A stretch of 31,591 nucleotides of DNA from Spongospora subterranea f. sp. subterranea. Lineage: Eukaryota; Endomyxa: Phytomyxea; Phytomyxea; Plasmodiophorida. The notes under the pieces are model-generated. The model was not told where the DNA came from, made no database searches, and saw only the letters and a list, made by a program, of their open reading frames with translations. Position 1 is the stretch's first letter, and the number at the start of each line of letters is the position of its first letter. A program made the translations under genes and the position numbers. Of the stretch, positions 9,957 through 19,740 are shown in pieces. The stretch lies in assembly GCA_049724395.1 (NCBI GenBank), contig JAUGWO010000196.1, positions 1-31,591 of the forward strand. The letters are read 5' to 3'.

Positions 9957-10385
9957 CTCCCAACTTTCGCGGCTCCGCCGCACTTCCGCCGCAGTTTCCG
10001 ACAAGACTCCTTGCATAGTCTGTGTCAGTACACGTCGGTTTTGTATCAACGGATCTGGTTCGTGCTAACAGTTTGACAAGAATTATCAGGGGCGTGGGTC
10101 CTGGTGGGTCCCACTGGGTCCCCAGTCCCATGACCAAATAACTACGGTTATTTGGTCGGATCAGGGCAAATAACTGTAGTTATTTGGGACGCAGGTCCTC
10201 AGTCAGCTTGTCCGCCCATCGCCACTGTATCTATCTATAAATTGTCTTCACATCTGGTCGTCTTCATACAGTTTATCTGTTCATTGACAGTTGGATCTTT
10301 GCATGGCGATGCCATCCGATGCCATCCGATGCCATCATTGCACTACCCGCATCGTCTACCTCAGTACTCAATATTGAATATTGAG
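9957..10385. other. Gene-free stretch left of Crypton 2, with repeats
   Basis: No gene is supported between the 2.24-kb element and the Crypton 2 start codon. It contains two neighbouring palindromes (listed separately), a GGGTCC-rich patch at about 10096-10130, and a 10-bp unit GATGCCATCC repeated nearly three times at 10308-10336. CACTACCCGC and a small ATTGAATATTGAG repeat lie just before the ATG. Confidence 0.5.
10132..10186. repeat. Paired palindromes, candidate recombinase-binding sites
   Basis: First palindrome, 10132-10157: arms GACCAAATAAC and GTTATTTGGTC around TACG. Second, 10167-10186: arms CAAATAAC and GTTATTTG around TGTA. Both share the same half-site with a different 4-bp centre, the layout of tyrosine-recombinase core sites. 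AGTTATTTGGG at 10178-10188 recurs in direct orientation right of Crypton 2 at 12746-12756. Function is inferred from position and symmetry only. Confidence 0.6.
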
Positions 10386-12356
10386 ATGCACGAATCGATC
10401 CTTCGAACGCATCAACGTAGTCTGGAGATTCGCCCAAAGAATACAACCAAGGCGTATGCAAGTCGTCATGCCGAATTTCAAGCATGGTGCATTGACAAAG
10501 GGTTCTCCGATGGCAGCACGGTGACCGGAGACAAATTGCATTTTTTTTAGATGAGCAGGTCATTGACCGACATTCCAGGAAGAGAAAAGCAACATTGAGC
10601 GAATCGATTGGCAAGGTCGGGAAGTCCACAGTGTTCGGATACGCGGCTGCAATAGTTGATCTCTGGCGTCAACAAACATCAATGAAGATGAATTCGCATT
10701 CAAATCCGCGAGATTCGAATGTTAATCGGTTGCTCAAGAATGCAGATTACGGCACGCAGCAGCATCGCCGCATTAACTTTATCGATCGCGGTATAGGAAC
10801 CCTGATTTATGGATATACGACTATCGACCAGATTGTCAACATCGCAACACATTTCTGGGTGAAAACCAGAGACCACGGGCAACATCTTCGGAACCTCTGT
10901 GCTTTTTTTTATGTCTCACTATGCACTTCTTCGAGGGGAAACCGTTCGAAGTTTGGAGTTTGCGGATATGCATTCGGTACAGTTAGAGAAGGAAGGGTTC
11001 TCTACTTGCTATGCATTGGTGTTAGTTCTCCGCCAGGGGAAGACAAACCAATTCGGGCGCAACGATTTTGGGGCTTTCGTTCGCAACAAAGACGTTCGTC
11101 TCTGTCCTTGGGGTGCTCTCGGGTTTTATTTGTTCTGGCGGTTTCACGTCGAAAATGAGCCATTTCCCGTTTTCACTACGAGCGAAGATTGGTTCAATCT
11201 GAAGCTTCTCAAGAGTGGCAAAAATCTTAGAACTCCTCTCGACTACAAGACTCATAAGGAAGCAATTGATTCTGCGTTCCGGTCTGTTGGATTGAATGCC
11301 AAAGCCAAGACTCACGCTGCCCGTGGTTCCGGAGCAGGGATGGCTGAATTAGGTGGCGCATCCGAAGATCAGATTCGTCGTCTCGGAAGGTGGAACAATC
11401 AGGCGATGGAAAATTGCTACCTGACTTCTCTGCCTCGAGAAGCCATCAGAACTCTGGCCGGATTTTCTCCGGCGCAAGGAATTTTTTATCTCCAGCGTGC
11501 CGCAATTGAACCTTTTGAAGCGCTGAAATTGATGCTCTTTCCTATGGTTGAGAATTGTCTGAACAGGATTGCTACCGGGGAATATTGTCAGACTATTGCG
11601 GCAAAGGGATTCCTTCAACTCCTTCAAAGACTCAGAACCGTGATTTTGCAGGATTCGGTATTTATGAGATCGAAGTATCCTGCGCACCCTTTATGGAGTG
11701 CTAATATATTCTCTTGTGATATCTATCGTAATTTCGCCCGCGATTTACTCACAGCAGTCAGCAAAGCTTGTGACCCGACGGAAAAACGGCTACAACAAGT
11801 GATGCCAGCACTGTCTCAAAAGGTTGATGCAGTCCATCTAGATCTGAAGACAACAATCACAGCGACAATCGATCCGATATCACGCAGTCTATCTTCATTG
11901 CGAGAGAATTTAGGGGATTTACTTTCTGGCAGGGTGCCGGTCACAATCAATGCTCAATGGCAAGAATCGCGGGATGAAAGTCGTCCAACGGAGCCATGTG
12001 ATGTCGGTCATCCGGTCATGCAAGGCGAATGTGATGGCGCGAACCCAGTTCAGTACAAAATGAGCAGAGGAATCCATTCTGTGGTGGACCTATGGAGAGA
12101 ATGGTCTGAGGGACTAGGTGGAGGTCCAGCAGTCAGGGATTTGGAAAGGAGATGGGGATCAAAATGGTGCCACGGTAGCGAGAGAAGGTTCTTTAATCGC
12201 CGGAGAACAGTGATTGATGCAATCATTGATAAGGCGCGGTCTTTTGGTTGTGGTGTGACGCCAGAAAACTGTCTTGTCGCAGCTGAAATACTGGAAGATA
12301 GTCGAAAAACCGATGGGAAATCGCTTGACTGGCTATCCAAGCACATTAAACAATAG
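10386..12356 (+). pseudogene. Crypton tyrosine recombinase with GCR1_C-like domain, two frame breaks
   Basis: The ATG at 10386 (MHESILRTHQRS) opens a core-binding domain with TKAYASRHAEFQAWC. The catalytic domain has ALLRGE (Arg), RQGKTNQFGR (Lys), THAARGSG (HxxR), GRWNN and CYLTSLPR (Tyr), so every expected active-site residue is present. The C-terminus (about 12060-12350) is a GCR1_C-like domain with WREWSEGLGGG, RWGSKW and RRFFNRRR. The reading frame changes twice, each time in a run of eight T: at 10541-10548 one T too few, at 10903-10910 one T too many. Homology continues across both. No introns are needed. Either these are homopolymer sequencing errors or the copy has just begun to decay. 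Confidence 0.85.
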
Positions 12357-12576
12357 TCCTTAAGCAATAATAAACGGAGTTGTTACGTTCTCCATCTGTT
12401 GGTTTCTTCGAGCAGAGACTCAGACTACCCAGAAAACCGCGAAGATTGTTGATGCGACGTTCCATTGTTTGTTCATCGAATAAATCTGCTGCGCGTAAAC
12501 GTTGTCTCAAATTGCAGAAGTTAAACATCGGTACTGGAGCAGATTCAGATTTATTCGATACACTCTCAAGTAAATC

Positions 12577-12653
12577 TTTGATGATCAATCATGTTGATCA
12601 TCAAAGACGGTGTCTGGTTACGATACAATTTCAATTAAATCGTTGATGATCAA
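12577..12653. repeat. Inverted repeat with three TTGATGATCAA half-sites
   Basis: TTTGATGATCAA (12577-12588) and TTGATCATCAAA (12594-12605) are perfect reverse complements around TCATG. A third copy, TTGATGATCAA, lies at 12643-12653. Each half is itself nearly palindromic around TGATCA. They lie downstream of the Crypton 2 stop codon and inside its candidate limits. They may be protein-binding sites or a transcription-end signal. The stretch 12357-12817 holds no supported gene. Confidence 0.6.
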
Positions 12654-12817
12654 GTGTTTGGTTAAAACATTTTTACTGTGGTTGAACACGTTGTCGTCGA
12701 GTATGTACACCCAGATGTACAGATGCCATTTGTTGCGAAACTTTCAGTTATTTGGGCTGGGACCGAAAACAGCGTAGGTCCCAGGTCCTGTTCCCATACT
12801 ACAGAGGGGTACAAATT

Positions 12818-13018
12818 ATCTTCACGGTTTACGCACCGCTTTCAAGAACGCACCGCTTTTCAAGACCATCTTCTCGGTTTACGCACCGCTTTCAAGACCA
12901 TCTTCACGGTTTACGCACCGCTTTCAAGACCATCTTCACTGTTTACGCACCGCTTTCAAGACCATCTTCACGGTTTACGCACCGCTTTCAAGACCATCTT
13001 CACGGTTTACGCACCGCT
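12818..13018. repeat. 32-bp minisatellite, about six copies
   Basis: The unit ATCTTCACGGTTTACGCACC then GCTTTCAAGACC (32 bp) is repeated head to tail with few changes. The first copy is followed by a shorter, slightly altered one. It sits just before a gag start codon (13059) and could be part of the 5' untranslated region of that element. Both long plus-strand frames through it come from the repeat itself and are not genes. Confidence 0.85.
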
Positions 13019-13660
13019 ACTCCGATCTGCTTTTTTCACATCGTCTTCGCGATTCAAAATGTCTAGCCGCAAGCGATCTGAGTCAGTTCCAGCCAGGCCG
13101 CACGACCATCGAGGTTTCCAGGTACCGACGGAACCTCTCCCAGGTTGCTCAACCTTTAGCGCCGGAGATCCAAGCGGTACTACAGGCAGGCAGCGCTTTC
13201 CAACGACAGTTGCAGGAATTGTCGCAGCACTACCAGCACCGGCTGACCTTGCCAGAACCCAAGGTCCGCCTCCCAAAACCTTTCGATGGTTCCCGATCCA
13301 CCCTGCGAGGTTTTATTAACCAAATACCAATGGTCATCCCGTAAACCCAGGACATACGCCACGGATTCCGACAAGGTGATGTTGGTTGGGGACCTTCTCA
13401 CAGGAAACGCCTTGCTGTGGTACTCACCAAATTTTGAGCGGCAGGATCCGTTGCTCCAGGATTTTGTCAGTATCACTGTTGCGTTATGGGCACGGTTTGA
13501 GGATACGAACAAAGCAGTTCTATTAAGGTTCCAACCTCGCAATAATCACTTGCGATCACGTCCGTAATCTATTCCGATACCCTGTCGAATTTCGGCTACG
13601 GGATTCCGAAAAAACGCTTGTAGGCTCTAGACATATTCAGAATGTTGTTATCGGAAGTTT

Positions 13661-14010
13661 GAGGTGACGACAAACGAAAGTTGCCCAGTAGGCGGTAGAT
13701 AGCCCCGCGTTGAACATTTATCGAACAAAGCAGTTAATTGTTGTAGAGTGGTTGGAGTACCAACCTTTCGAATTGGTCTGCACCTGCGTTCACACTTTGA
13801 TGGGCAAGGATCATTGAGTAATTCGCCATCAGAGTTGAGGTGACGACAAACGAAAGTTGCCCAGTAGGCGGTAGATAGCCCCGCGTTGAACATTTATCGA
13901 ACAAAAGTTAATTGTTGTAGAGTGGTTGGAGTACCAACCTTTCGAATTGTTCTGCACCTGCGTTCACACTTTGATGGGCAAGGATCATGGAGTAATTCGC
14001 CATCAGAGTT
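13661..14010. repeat. Tandem duplication of a ~175-bp unit
   Basis: Two head-to-tail copies start GAGGTGACGACAAACGAAAG at 13661 and 13837 and both end in CGCCATCAGAGTT. They differ by a few substitutions and a 2-bp gap (AACAAAGCAGTTAA versus AACAAAAGTTAA). The second copy forms the outer part of the left arm of the large inverted repeat next door. No gene is supported. Confidence 0.85.
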
Positions 14011-14649
14011 TTCAATTCCTGGGCGGCCGCCTCTGCCACCACTGGTCTTTGGAAACACGCTGCAGAATCAGCGCCGTCTGCAGATGGCGAATCGCCGTTG
14101 CATTCAATCTAAATGTCGTTATAGTACGCCCGCATGCCATGTGATTTAATCTTGCCAGGTTGCCACATCTCTAGCTGTCTGAAGACCGTTGTTGGCGGTA
14201 CTTTTCCTTCAAAAAAACCAGAAAAACAGATGTGGCAACATCGGCTACGGGGGTCCTGCGAACGATGTCCACAAGGGGCGTGGAAATGCTGCGCAGGTTT
14301 CTGCCTCTGCGTTGCGTCCCCACAGTCCCGCCTGCCAAGCAACCTGGCAAGATTAAATCACATGGCATGCGGGCGTACTATCACGACATTCAGATTGAAT
14401 GCAACGACGATTCGCCATCTGACGGCGCTGATTCTGCAGCGTGTTCCCAAAGACCAGAAGGATCTGGTGGCAGAGGCGGGCGCCCAGGAATTGAAAATGC
14501 TGATGGCGAATTACGCCATACCCCTTGCCCACCAAAGTGTGAACGCAGGTGCAGACCATTCGAACGGTTGGTACTCCAACCACTCTACAACAATTAAATT
14601 TTGTTCAATATATGTTCAACGAGGGGCTATATACCGCCTACTGGGCAAC
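13856..14649. mobile_element. Foldback-like element: ~308-bp inverted repeat with 175-bp spacer
   Basis: Left arm 13856-14163 and right arm 14339-14649 are near-identical reverse complements. They start GTTGCCCAGTAGGCGGTA outside and end near GCCAGGTTGC inside. The spacer, 14164-14338, contains CACATCTC/GATGTGGC and other smaller complementary stretches. Frames on both strands begin with the same MPCDLILPG, simply because the arms mirror each other. Long inverted arms around a short centre fit a foldback or non-autonomous Mutator-like element, or a palindromic rearrangement. No target-site duplication was found. Confidence 0.75.
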
Positions 14650-14658
14650 TTTATTAAA

Positions 14659-15276
14659 TGGATCTGAACCTTTGCATAACCTCTGGCCATACTGTCTGCA
14701 AGGAGTTGGCAGAGTCAATTCGGCTGACTTGATTCACACTGATTACGGATAATGTTCAATAAATGTTGAACATTAACAATGACGACCTGTATTTATTGGC
14801 TTGGTCTGAAACTCTGCACAAGGTCTGGGGAGAATGTCTACGTGACCTTGCAACTGTTTTCTGATTCATAGCGATAGTCGTCGAAAAGCTGGCCCTGTAG
14901 GATCCTGAATACACGAGCTGAATACGCGCTGATTACCCGATTACCGTCCCCACCTACATGGTTGATTGAATAATTTCGCCTCTGCTTGGCGATTCTGAAG
15001 GACATTCGAATGCTGACCAAGACTACAAAACGAACTTGGACAATTCATCCAGCTGAAACTCGACAGGGTGTCGGAATAGAATACGAATACGGCAATGATT
15101 ATTGCGAGGTTGGAACCTTTATAGAGTGAATGGGCCAGATGACGAGTTTTAAATATTGGATCGGTCTGAAACTTTGCATAACCTCTGGGCATACTGTCTG
15201 CATAGAATTGCAACTGTTTGCCGAATCATTCAGCCGAAACTCGACAAGGTATCGGAATAGATTACGGATGTGATTA
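14659..15276. repeat. Diverged direct repeats, ~100-bp unit, three to four copies
   Basis: A unit beginning GGTCTGAAACTTTGCATAAC and running through CATACTGTCTGCA, AACTCGACA and CGGAATAGATTACGG recurs near 14659, 14802 and 15159, with a partial copy at about 15046-15090. The last 46 bp (15231-15276) are also present inverted at about 13559-13608, on the far side of the foldback. No gene is supported between 14650 and 15300. Confidence 0.65.
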
Positions 15277-15722
15277 GATTTCGCCAAAATATCTTCACCT
15301 TTGACGTCTCTGACGAAAAATGATCAACCATTTGATTGGTCGGCCGCGGCCGAGTCCGCGTTCGTGACCCTGAAACGAGCGTTCACCAAGCGCCTGTTTT
15401 GAAACATTTTGACCCAATCTTACAAATCATTATTGAGACCGATGCGTCAGACTTCGCCCTCGGCGCCGTGATTTCGCAACCGCAAATGGACGGTCAATTA
15501 CATCCTATCGCGTTCTTTAAAAAAATTAACAGTTTCGGAATTGAACTACGATGTTCATGACAAAGAATTACTCGCGATCGTGGTAGCGTTACAAGTGTTG
15601 AGACATTTTTTAGAAGGAACACAGCACAAAATCAAAGTATACTGCGACCACAAGAATTTGATGAATTTTACCTCGTCCAAGACTCTCAGTTGCCGACAAG
15701 CTTGATGGTCATTAATGCTCGT

Positions 15723-16690
15723 ACGGTATGTCACATTAAAGCACTACCGTATATCTGCCCATCACTGATGACCAGTTTTACAGTACGGTATGTCACATTA
15801 AAGCACTACCGTATATGTTTTACCTCACTGATGCCCATCACCAGTTTTACAGTACGGTATGTCACATTAAAGCACTACCGTATATCTGCCCATCACTGAT
15901 GACCAGTTTTACAGTACGGTATGATGACCAGTTTTACAGTACGGTATGTCACATTACTGAAGCACTACCACTATCCGATAGTTTTACAGTACGGTATGCA
16001 CCATCACTGATGACCAGTTTTACAGTACGGTATGACATTAAAGCACTACCGTATATCTGTTACCGTATATCTTGACCAGTTTTACAGTACGGTATGTCAC
16101 ATTAAAGCACTACCGTATATCTGCCCATCACTGATGACCAGTTTTACAGTACGGTATGTCACATTAAAGCACTACCGTATATCTGCCCATCACTGAAGAC
16201 CAGTTTTACAGTACGGTATGTCACATTAAAGCACTACCGTATATCTGCCCATCACTGATGACCAGTTTTACAGTACGGTATGTCACATTAAAGCACTACC
16301 GTATATCTGCCCATCACTGATGACCAGTTTTACAGTACGGTATGTCACATTAAAGCACTACCGTATATCTGCCCATCACTGATGACCAGTTTTACAGTAC
16401 GGTATGTCACATTAAAGCCTAGTTTTACAGTACGGTATGTCACATTAAAGCACTACCGTATATCTGCCCATCACTGATGACCAGTTTTACAGTACGGTAT
16501 GTCACATTAAAGCACTACCGTATATCTGCCCATCACAGTTTTACCAGTTTTACAGTACGGTATGTCACATTAAAGCACTACCGTATATCTGCCCATCACT
16601 GATGACCATACAGCCCATCACGTATATCTGATGACCAGTTTTACAGTACGGTATGTCAAATTAAAGCAATACCGAATATCTGCCCATCAC
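15723..16690. repeat. 62-bp satellite array, about 17 core copies
   Basis: The unit starts CAGTTTTACAGTACGGTATG, continues TCACATTAAAGCACTACCGT and ends ATATCTGCCCATCACTGATG plus AC. Copies from about 16080 to 16600 are nearly identical and mostly in strict 62-bp register. The left edge (15723-16080) and the right edge are scrambled and truncated, as expected from unequal exchange. Each unit contains TACGGTA and TACCGTA as an inverted pair around 16 bp. The array follows the RNase H fossil directly. Confidence 0.92.
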
Positions 16691-16699
16691 TGATGAATT

Positions 16700-17320
16700 T
16701 CCAGAAATCACATCGACCGCCGACGATCGTTGTGTTGAAATGGCGACAGATCAAGCGTGATGGCACCAATTCCTTGATGGCTCTTGACTCTTCCAGCAAT
16801 GATGACCACCTCACTTTTCAGATGTGATAATTCGACGACGAAGAGCAGAGGAGTAGGGTTCAGCGCCACAAGGTCCCAACTGAACAAAGGGGATCGCGTC
16901 CGGGTCAATCTCCGAACAAGGATCGCCCTCTTTATAATATATAGCGGTTTCCAAGCAGATTCCAAATGCCAATGAAGCGAGTGATCATTTCGTCCAAACG
17001 CGCCGACGCGTACAAAGAACGTTGGAGTTATGTCTTGAACGAACATTAACATTGGGTTTAAGGTCATTGGGCTCAATATCATTCAGAAGTACCCTGAGCA
17101 GTGCGTTTCTGATGACTTCAGGCGATTCGGCCAACGAGTTCCACGACAGATTTCGACCGGGAGATTCCACGACCTGAAACATTTGGTCGGAGATTCTGTC
17201 TTAGGTCTTGATTGCGGTCGAATGGCGACGGGGCGTTGCATCGCTCGCCCAAACCTGGCTGCCCAAGGACGTGGCGCCAACAGACGACTGTGGAAGACGG
17301 CGGTACACGTCCACATTGAC
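16700..17320 (-). other. Patchy coding-like signal on the minus strand, no gene model
   Basis: Several minus-strand stretches read like protein: about 17180-17040 (starts MFQVVESPGRNLSWNS), about 17010-16945 (LDEMITRFIGIWNLLGNR) and about 16850-16700 (WSSLLEESRAIKELV). They lie in different frames, so the region may be a spliced host gene with short introns or a decayed one. I recognise no family and could not join the parts with consistent splice phases. The base composition (many GTCG/CGTC words) is like the host genes to the right. Confidence 0.25.
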
Positions 17321-17543
17321 CGTCATTACTACTCTGGATGGTGCTCGTGGCGTCGTCGTCTTTCGATCGCAGTAATGTATTTGGCGACGATGTCCATCAA
17401 CTAATGGATCACTAGATACCGATAAAGGGGGCGACTGTTTTAGAATGTATTGTCGTCTTATCAACCCAAGGTCGGTTCACGCTGACCAAACCGCCTTTGG
17501 CGATTGGATCGGCAAAGGCGGTCACCAGCGAACTTGCCCCGCC

Positions 17544-18789
17544 ATGAAGTACATTTCCGTGATGTTGGTCTTGTTCGTCCCTTGTTTGGCCTTATGGCGC
17601 TACACTCTTTGGAATGGCGATCGGCGGCGCCAATTGATGATGAAGGGGAGACACAGACGATGGTGTCGTATATCATATCAAGGTGCTATATCATGATGTG
17701 GACGACCATCGTAGTCATGGAGGACGCAACCCTCCCTTCGCCATTGAACCGTTGGCAAAGGCCTAAAAACGCCCATCGCACAACCTCTTAACCGGAGCTA
17801 ATGAATGTCAATCTGAGAACTTCCCTTCCTTGGGCATTGAAGAAACGGCGCCCGGGACCATTTCCAGATTCCAAAGTCTGAGAAAACGCTTCAGCGTAAT
17901 GATAAACTTGTTATTTATGAAGGAAGTGATGACCGCCCCCGTGTGTGCTAGATCTGAAATTAACGGGTGAAACCGTTCAGCCCAATAATTGGTCAACGAC
18001 GGCGGCCCGTTCGATTGTCGCCCCGCGCCTCTCGGAGTCGTCATAGAACGGGATCGTCTCGCTCAGTTTTGTTGTCGCTTTCCAACAGAGGTTCCTAAAC
18101 AAGTTCACTATTTCCAAACCGATGACCCGTTGTTCTGTCTGTTCTAACTGGATATCCCAACACTGTTTCTTTGATCAATCTGGAAGACCCGTCAATATTC
18201 CCGACATCGATCACGCCCTTGTTATATTGTTGTGAACGACCTCTGCTCCGTGTTCAGTACCGGTCAACGAAAATCGACGACAATCTCGCTGGAACTGAAT
18301 CTGTGGAAACCGCTCTCTCTGGCGGCGGTTCATGGTCCAGTTGTATTGTCTGTCGAGGTTGACATAGAGTATCGACCTCTTCTCCATCATGTCGTGATCT
18401 GTTATTCGTGAACATTGCACGAACCAGCGCCGGACGAAACGATCGATATCCGCCAACAACAACACGAACCTCTCGCTTATGAAACACAGAACGTCGATCA
18501 CGATCACAGCGAGAGGGAGACCCGTGTTCAAAGGCGATGACAAGAAGGAGGTTCATGAAAACGTGGAGAATGATGTGCCCAATGTGTCAAATTTCAATAA
18601 AAAACGGATCAAATCGCACAAGAACTGACACACAATGTGATTCTCCAACACATTACACAAAGGGACTGGATCGTCCAACGCGATAGAAATAGGCCGTCAA
18701 CACCAGACAGAGGTCAACGACACCGGTCGACGAGCAATCTTATTGGGGGACCACTGGCCATTGGATCATTGGGCGCGATGGCGAATTGA
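17544..18789 (+). other. Probable multi-exon plus-strand host gene, unresolved
   Basis: An ATG at 17544 starts a signal-peptide-like MKYISVMLVLFVPCLA. Further right, plus-strand stretches look coding in changing frames: about 17808-17960 (ENFPSLGIEETAPGTISRFQ), 18005-18145 (GPFDCRPAPLGVVIERDR), 18210-18415 (KSTTISLELNLWKPLSLAAV) and 18610-18789 (THNVILQHITQRDWIVQRDR, ending in TGA at 18787-18789). With introns of 50-100 nt this could be one gene 120 bp upstream of ARL3 on the same strand. I could not find a complete set of phase-consistent splice sites, and I recognise no domain. Minus-strand frames across 18211-18556 are open too but read less like protein. Confidence 0.35.
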
Positions 18790-18907
18790 TGATCGACCGC
18801 CCCCCCCCCTGCGATCACCTACCACAGCCAGTAATTGAGATCGGTTTTCTCGTCACCGACCGTACTAATTCGTAGTTTCCCTGGGGCGATAGAGATTACG
18901 CCCCGAG

Positions 18908-19575
18908 ATGGGTCTTCTGTCGCTGTTGAAGAAACTGAAGAAGACGAGTCGCGAGGTTCGTATTCTCCTGTTGGGATTGGACAACGCCGGGAAGACCTCC
19001 TGTCTTAAACGATTAAGTGATGAAGAGATCACACATATAATGCCAACACAGGGGTTCAACATCAAGTCGTTGAGCCAGGACGGGTTTAAACTCAACGTCT
19101 GGGATATCGGTGGACAGAAAACCATTCGCCCATACTGGAAGAATTACTTCGTGTCGACCGATGCGTTGGTGTTCGTTATCGATAGCGCCGACCGGCGGCG
19201 AATTGAGGAATGCAGTTTTGAGTCAGTTTAGATCATTTGGGATATCGGGTCAATGACCTCGTCGGTGGTTCTGATCGTGGGTTCTTTAGACTGAACAGTC
19301 TTCTGGAACAGAGCGAGCTGTGTGGGATCCCGTTGCTGGTTCTCGCCAACAAACAGGACCTCATGAACGCCATGACGTCGTTCGAGATCGCCGATCTCCT
19401 CCTGCTGAACATGCTTCGGGATAGGCAGTGGCAGATTCAGGTCGTGAGATCGCAATGGGACGGAACAACATAACGGGGGTCGCTGAATGATGTGTGTTTT
19501 AAGGGATGTTCGGCTAAAACAGGAGATGGACTGCAAAATGGAATATGTTGGATTATGAGCAATATAAAGCAATAA
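18908..19575 (+). CDS. ARL3: ARL3, ADP-ribosylation factor-like small GTPase, three exons
   Basis: Exons 18908-19221, 19290-19440 and 19504-19575 join to 178 residues (human ARL3 has 182). Introns are 68 nt (GTCAGT..TTTAG, phase 2) and 63 nt (GTCGTG..TTAAG, phase 0). The start [12 protein letters not shown] matches ARL3. Visible G motifs are the P-loop GLDNAGKT (23-30), switch I PTQGF (46-50), switch II WDIGGQ (65-70), NKQD (125-128) and CSAKT (157-161); exon 3 ends [14 protein letters not shown]3 controls release of lipidated cargo inside cilia through UNC119 and PDE6D, and RP2 is its GTPase-activating protein. Its presence suggests a ciliated stage. AATAAA overlaps the stop codon. I am confident of the identity; the splice sites are inferred from frame and homology. 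Confidence 0.95.
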
Positions 19576-19740
19576 ATCAGTGATTAGAATACAGTCTGGT
19601 TTATGACAATTGTGGTGTAATTCCCTGGTTGAACACCGCCAGGAGGACCATTAATGTGTGTTGAACGACCACCGGTTTATTTGACTATTTCACGCCCTGG
19701 GACAGACAGTTAAAGTTGTCCCATATTGGTGTTGTTGTTA

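Larger units (their letters stand above)
10178..12756 (+). mobile_element. Crypton 2 (tyrosine-recombinase DNA transposon), candidate extent
   Basis: The recombinase gene at 10386-12356 defines the element. The direct repeat AGTTATTTGGG at 10178-10188 and 12746-12756 brackets 2.57 kb, and GGGACC/GGTCC motifs follow on both sides. The left copy is part of a perfect palindrome, while the right copy is a half-site. It differs from Crypton 1 in sequence, intron content and flanking motifs, so the two are separate families or subfamilies rather than a duplication. Confidence 0.55.
13059..15712 (+). mobile_element. Ty3/Gypsy fossil: gag at left, RNase H at right, repeats between
   Basis: From the ATG at 13059 to about 13.57 kb there is a Ty3-type gag with the KVRLPKPFDGSR motif and a capsid-like NALLWYSP segment. 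At about 15.33-15.71 kb there is the connection and RNase H region of pol, with [14 protein letters not shown] and a YCDHKNLM motif. Protease, most of RT and everything between are missing, replaced by tandem, inverted and diverged direct repeats (13.6-15.3 kb). Integrase and LTRs are not seen, since a satellite array starts right after RNase H. The copy is badly broken and old. Whether both ends come from one insertion is an inference from order and strand. Confidence 0.8.

Noticed and set aside
12346-12588. Minus-strand 80-codon frame overlapping the end of Crypton 2
   Set aside because: No ATG at its start, begins inside a palindrome just after a stop, and no recognisable domain; probably chance.
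12678-13319. Two long plus-strand frames through the minisatellite
   Set aside because: Openness comes from the 32-bp repeat; the peptides merely repeat its translation.
15723-16690. Regular repeat array resembling a CRISPR locus
   Set aside because: The 62-bp units are repeated entire, with no unique spacers, and the context is eukaryotic. It is a satellite.
17800-18150. Reassigned stop codons (alternative genetic code)
   Set aside because: One frame reads well except for TAA and TGA, but ARL3, the protease and the Crypton 1 gene all use normal stops and need only introns.
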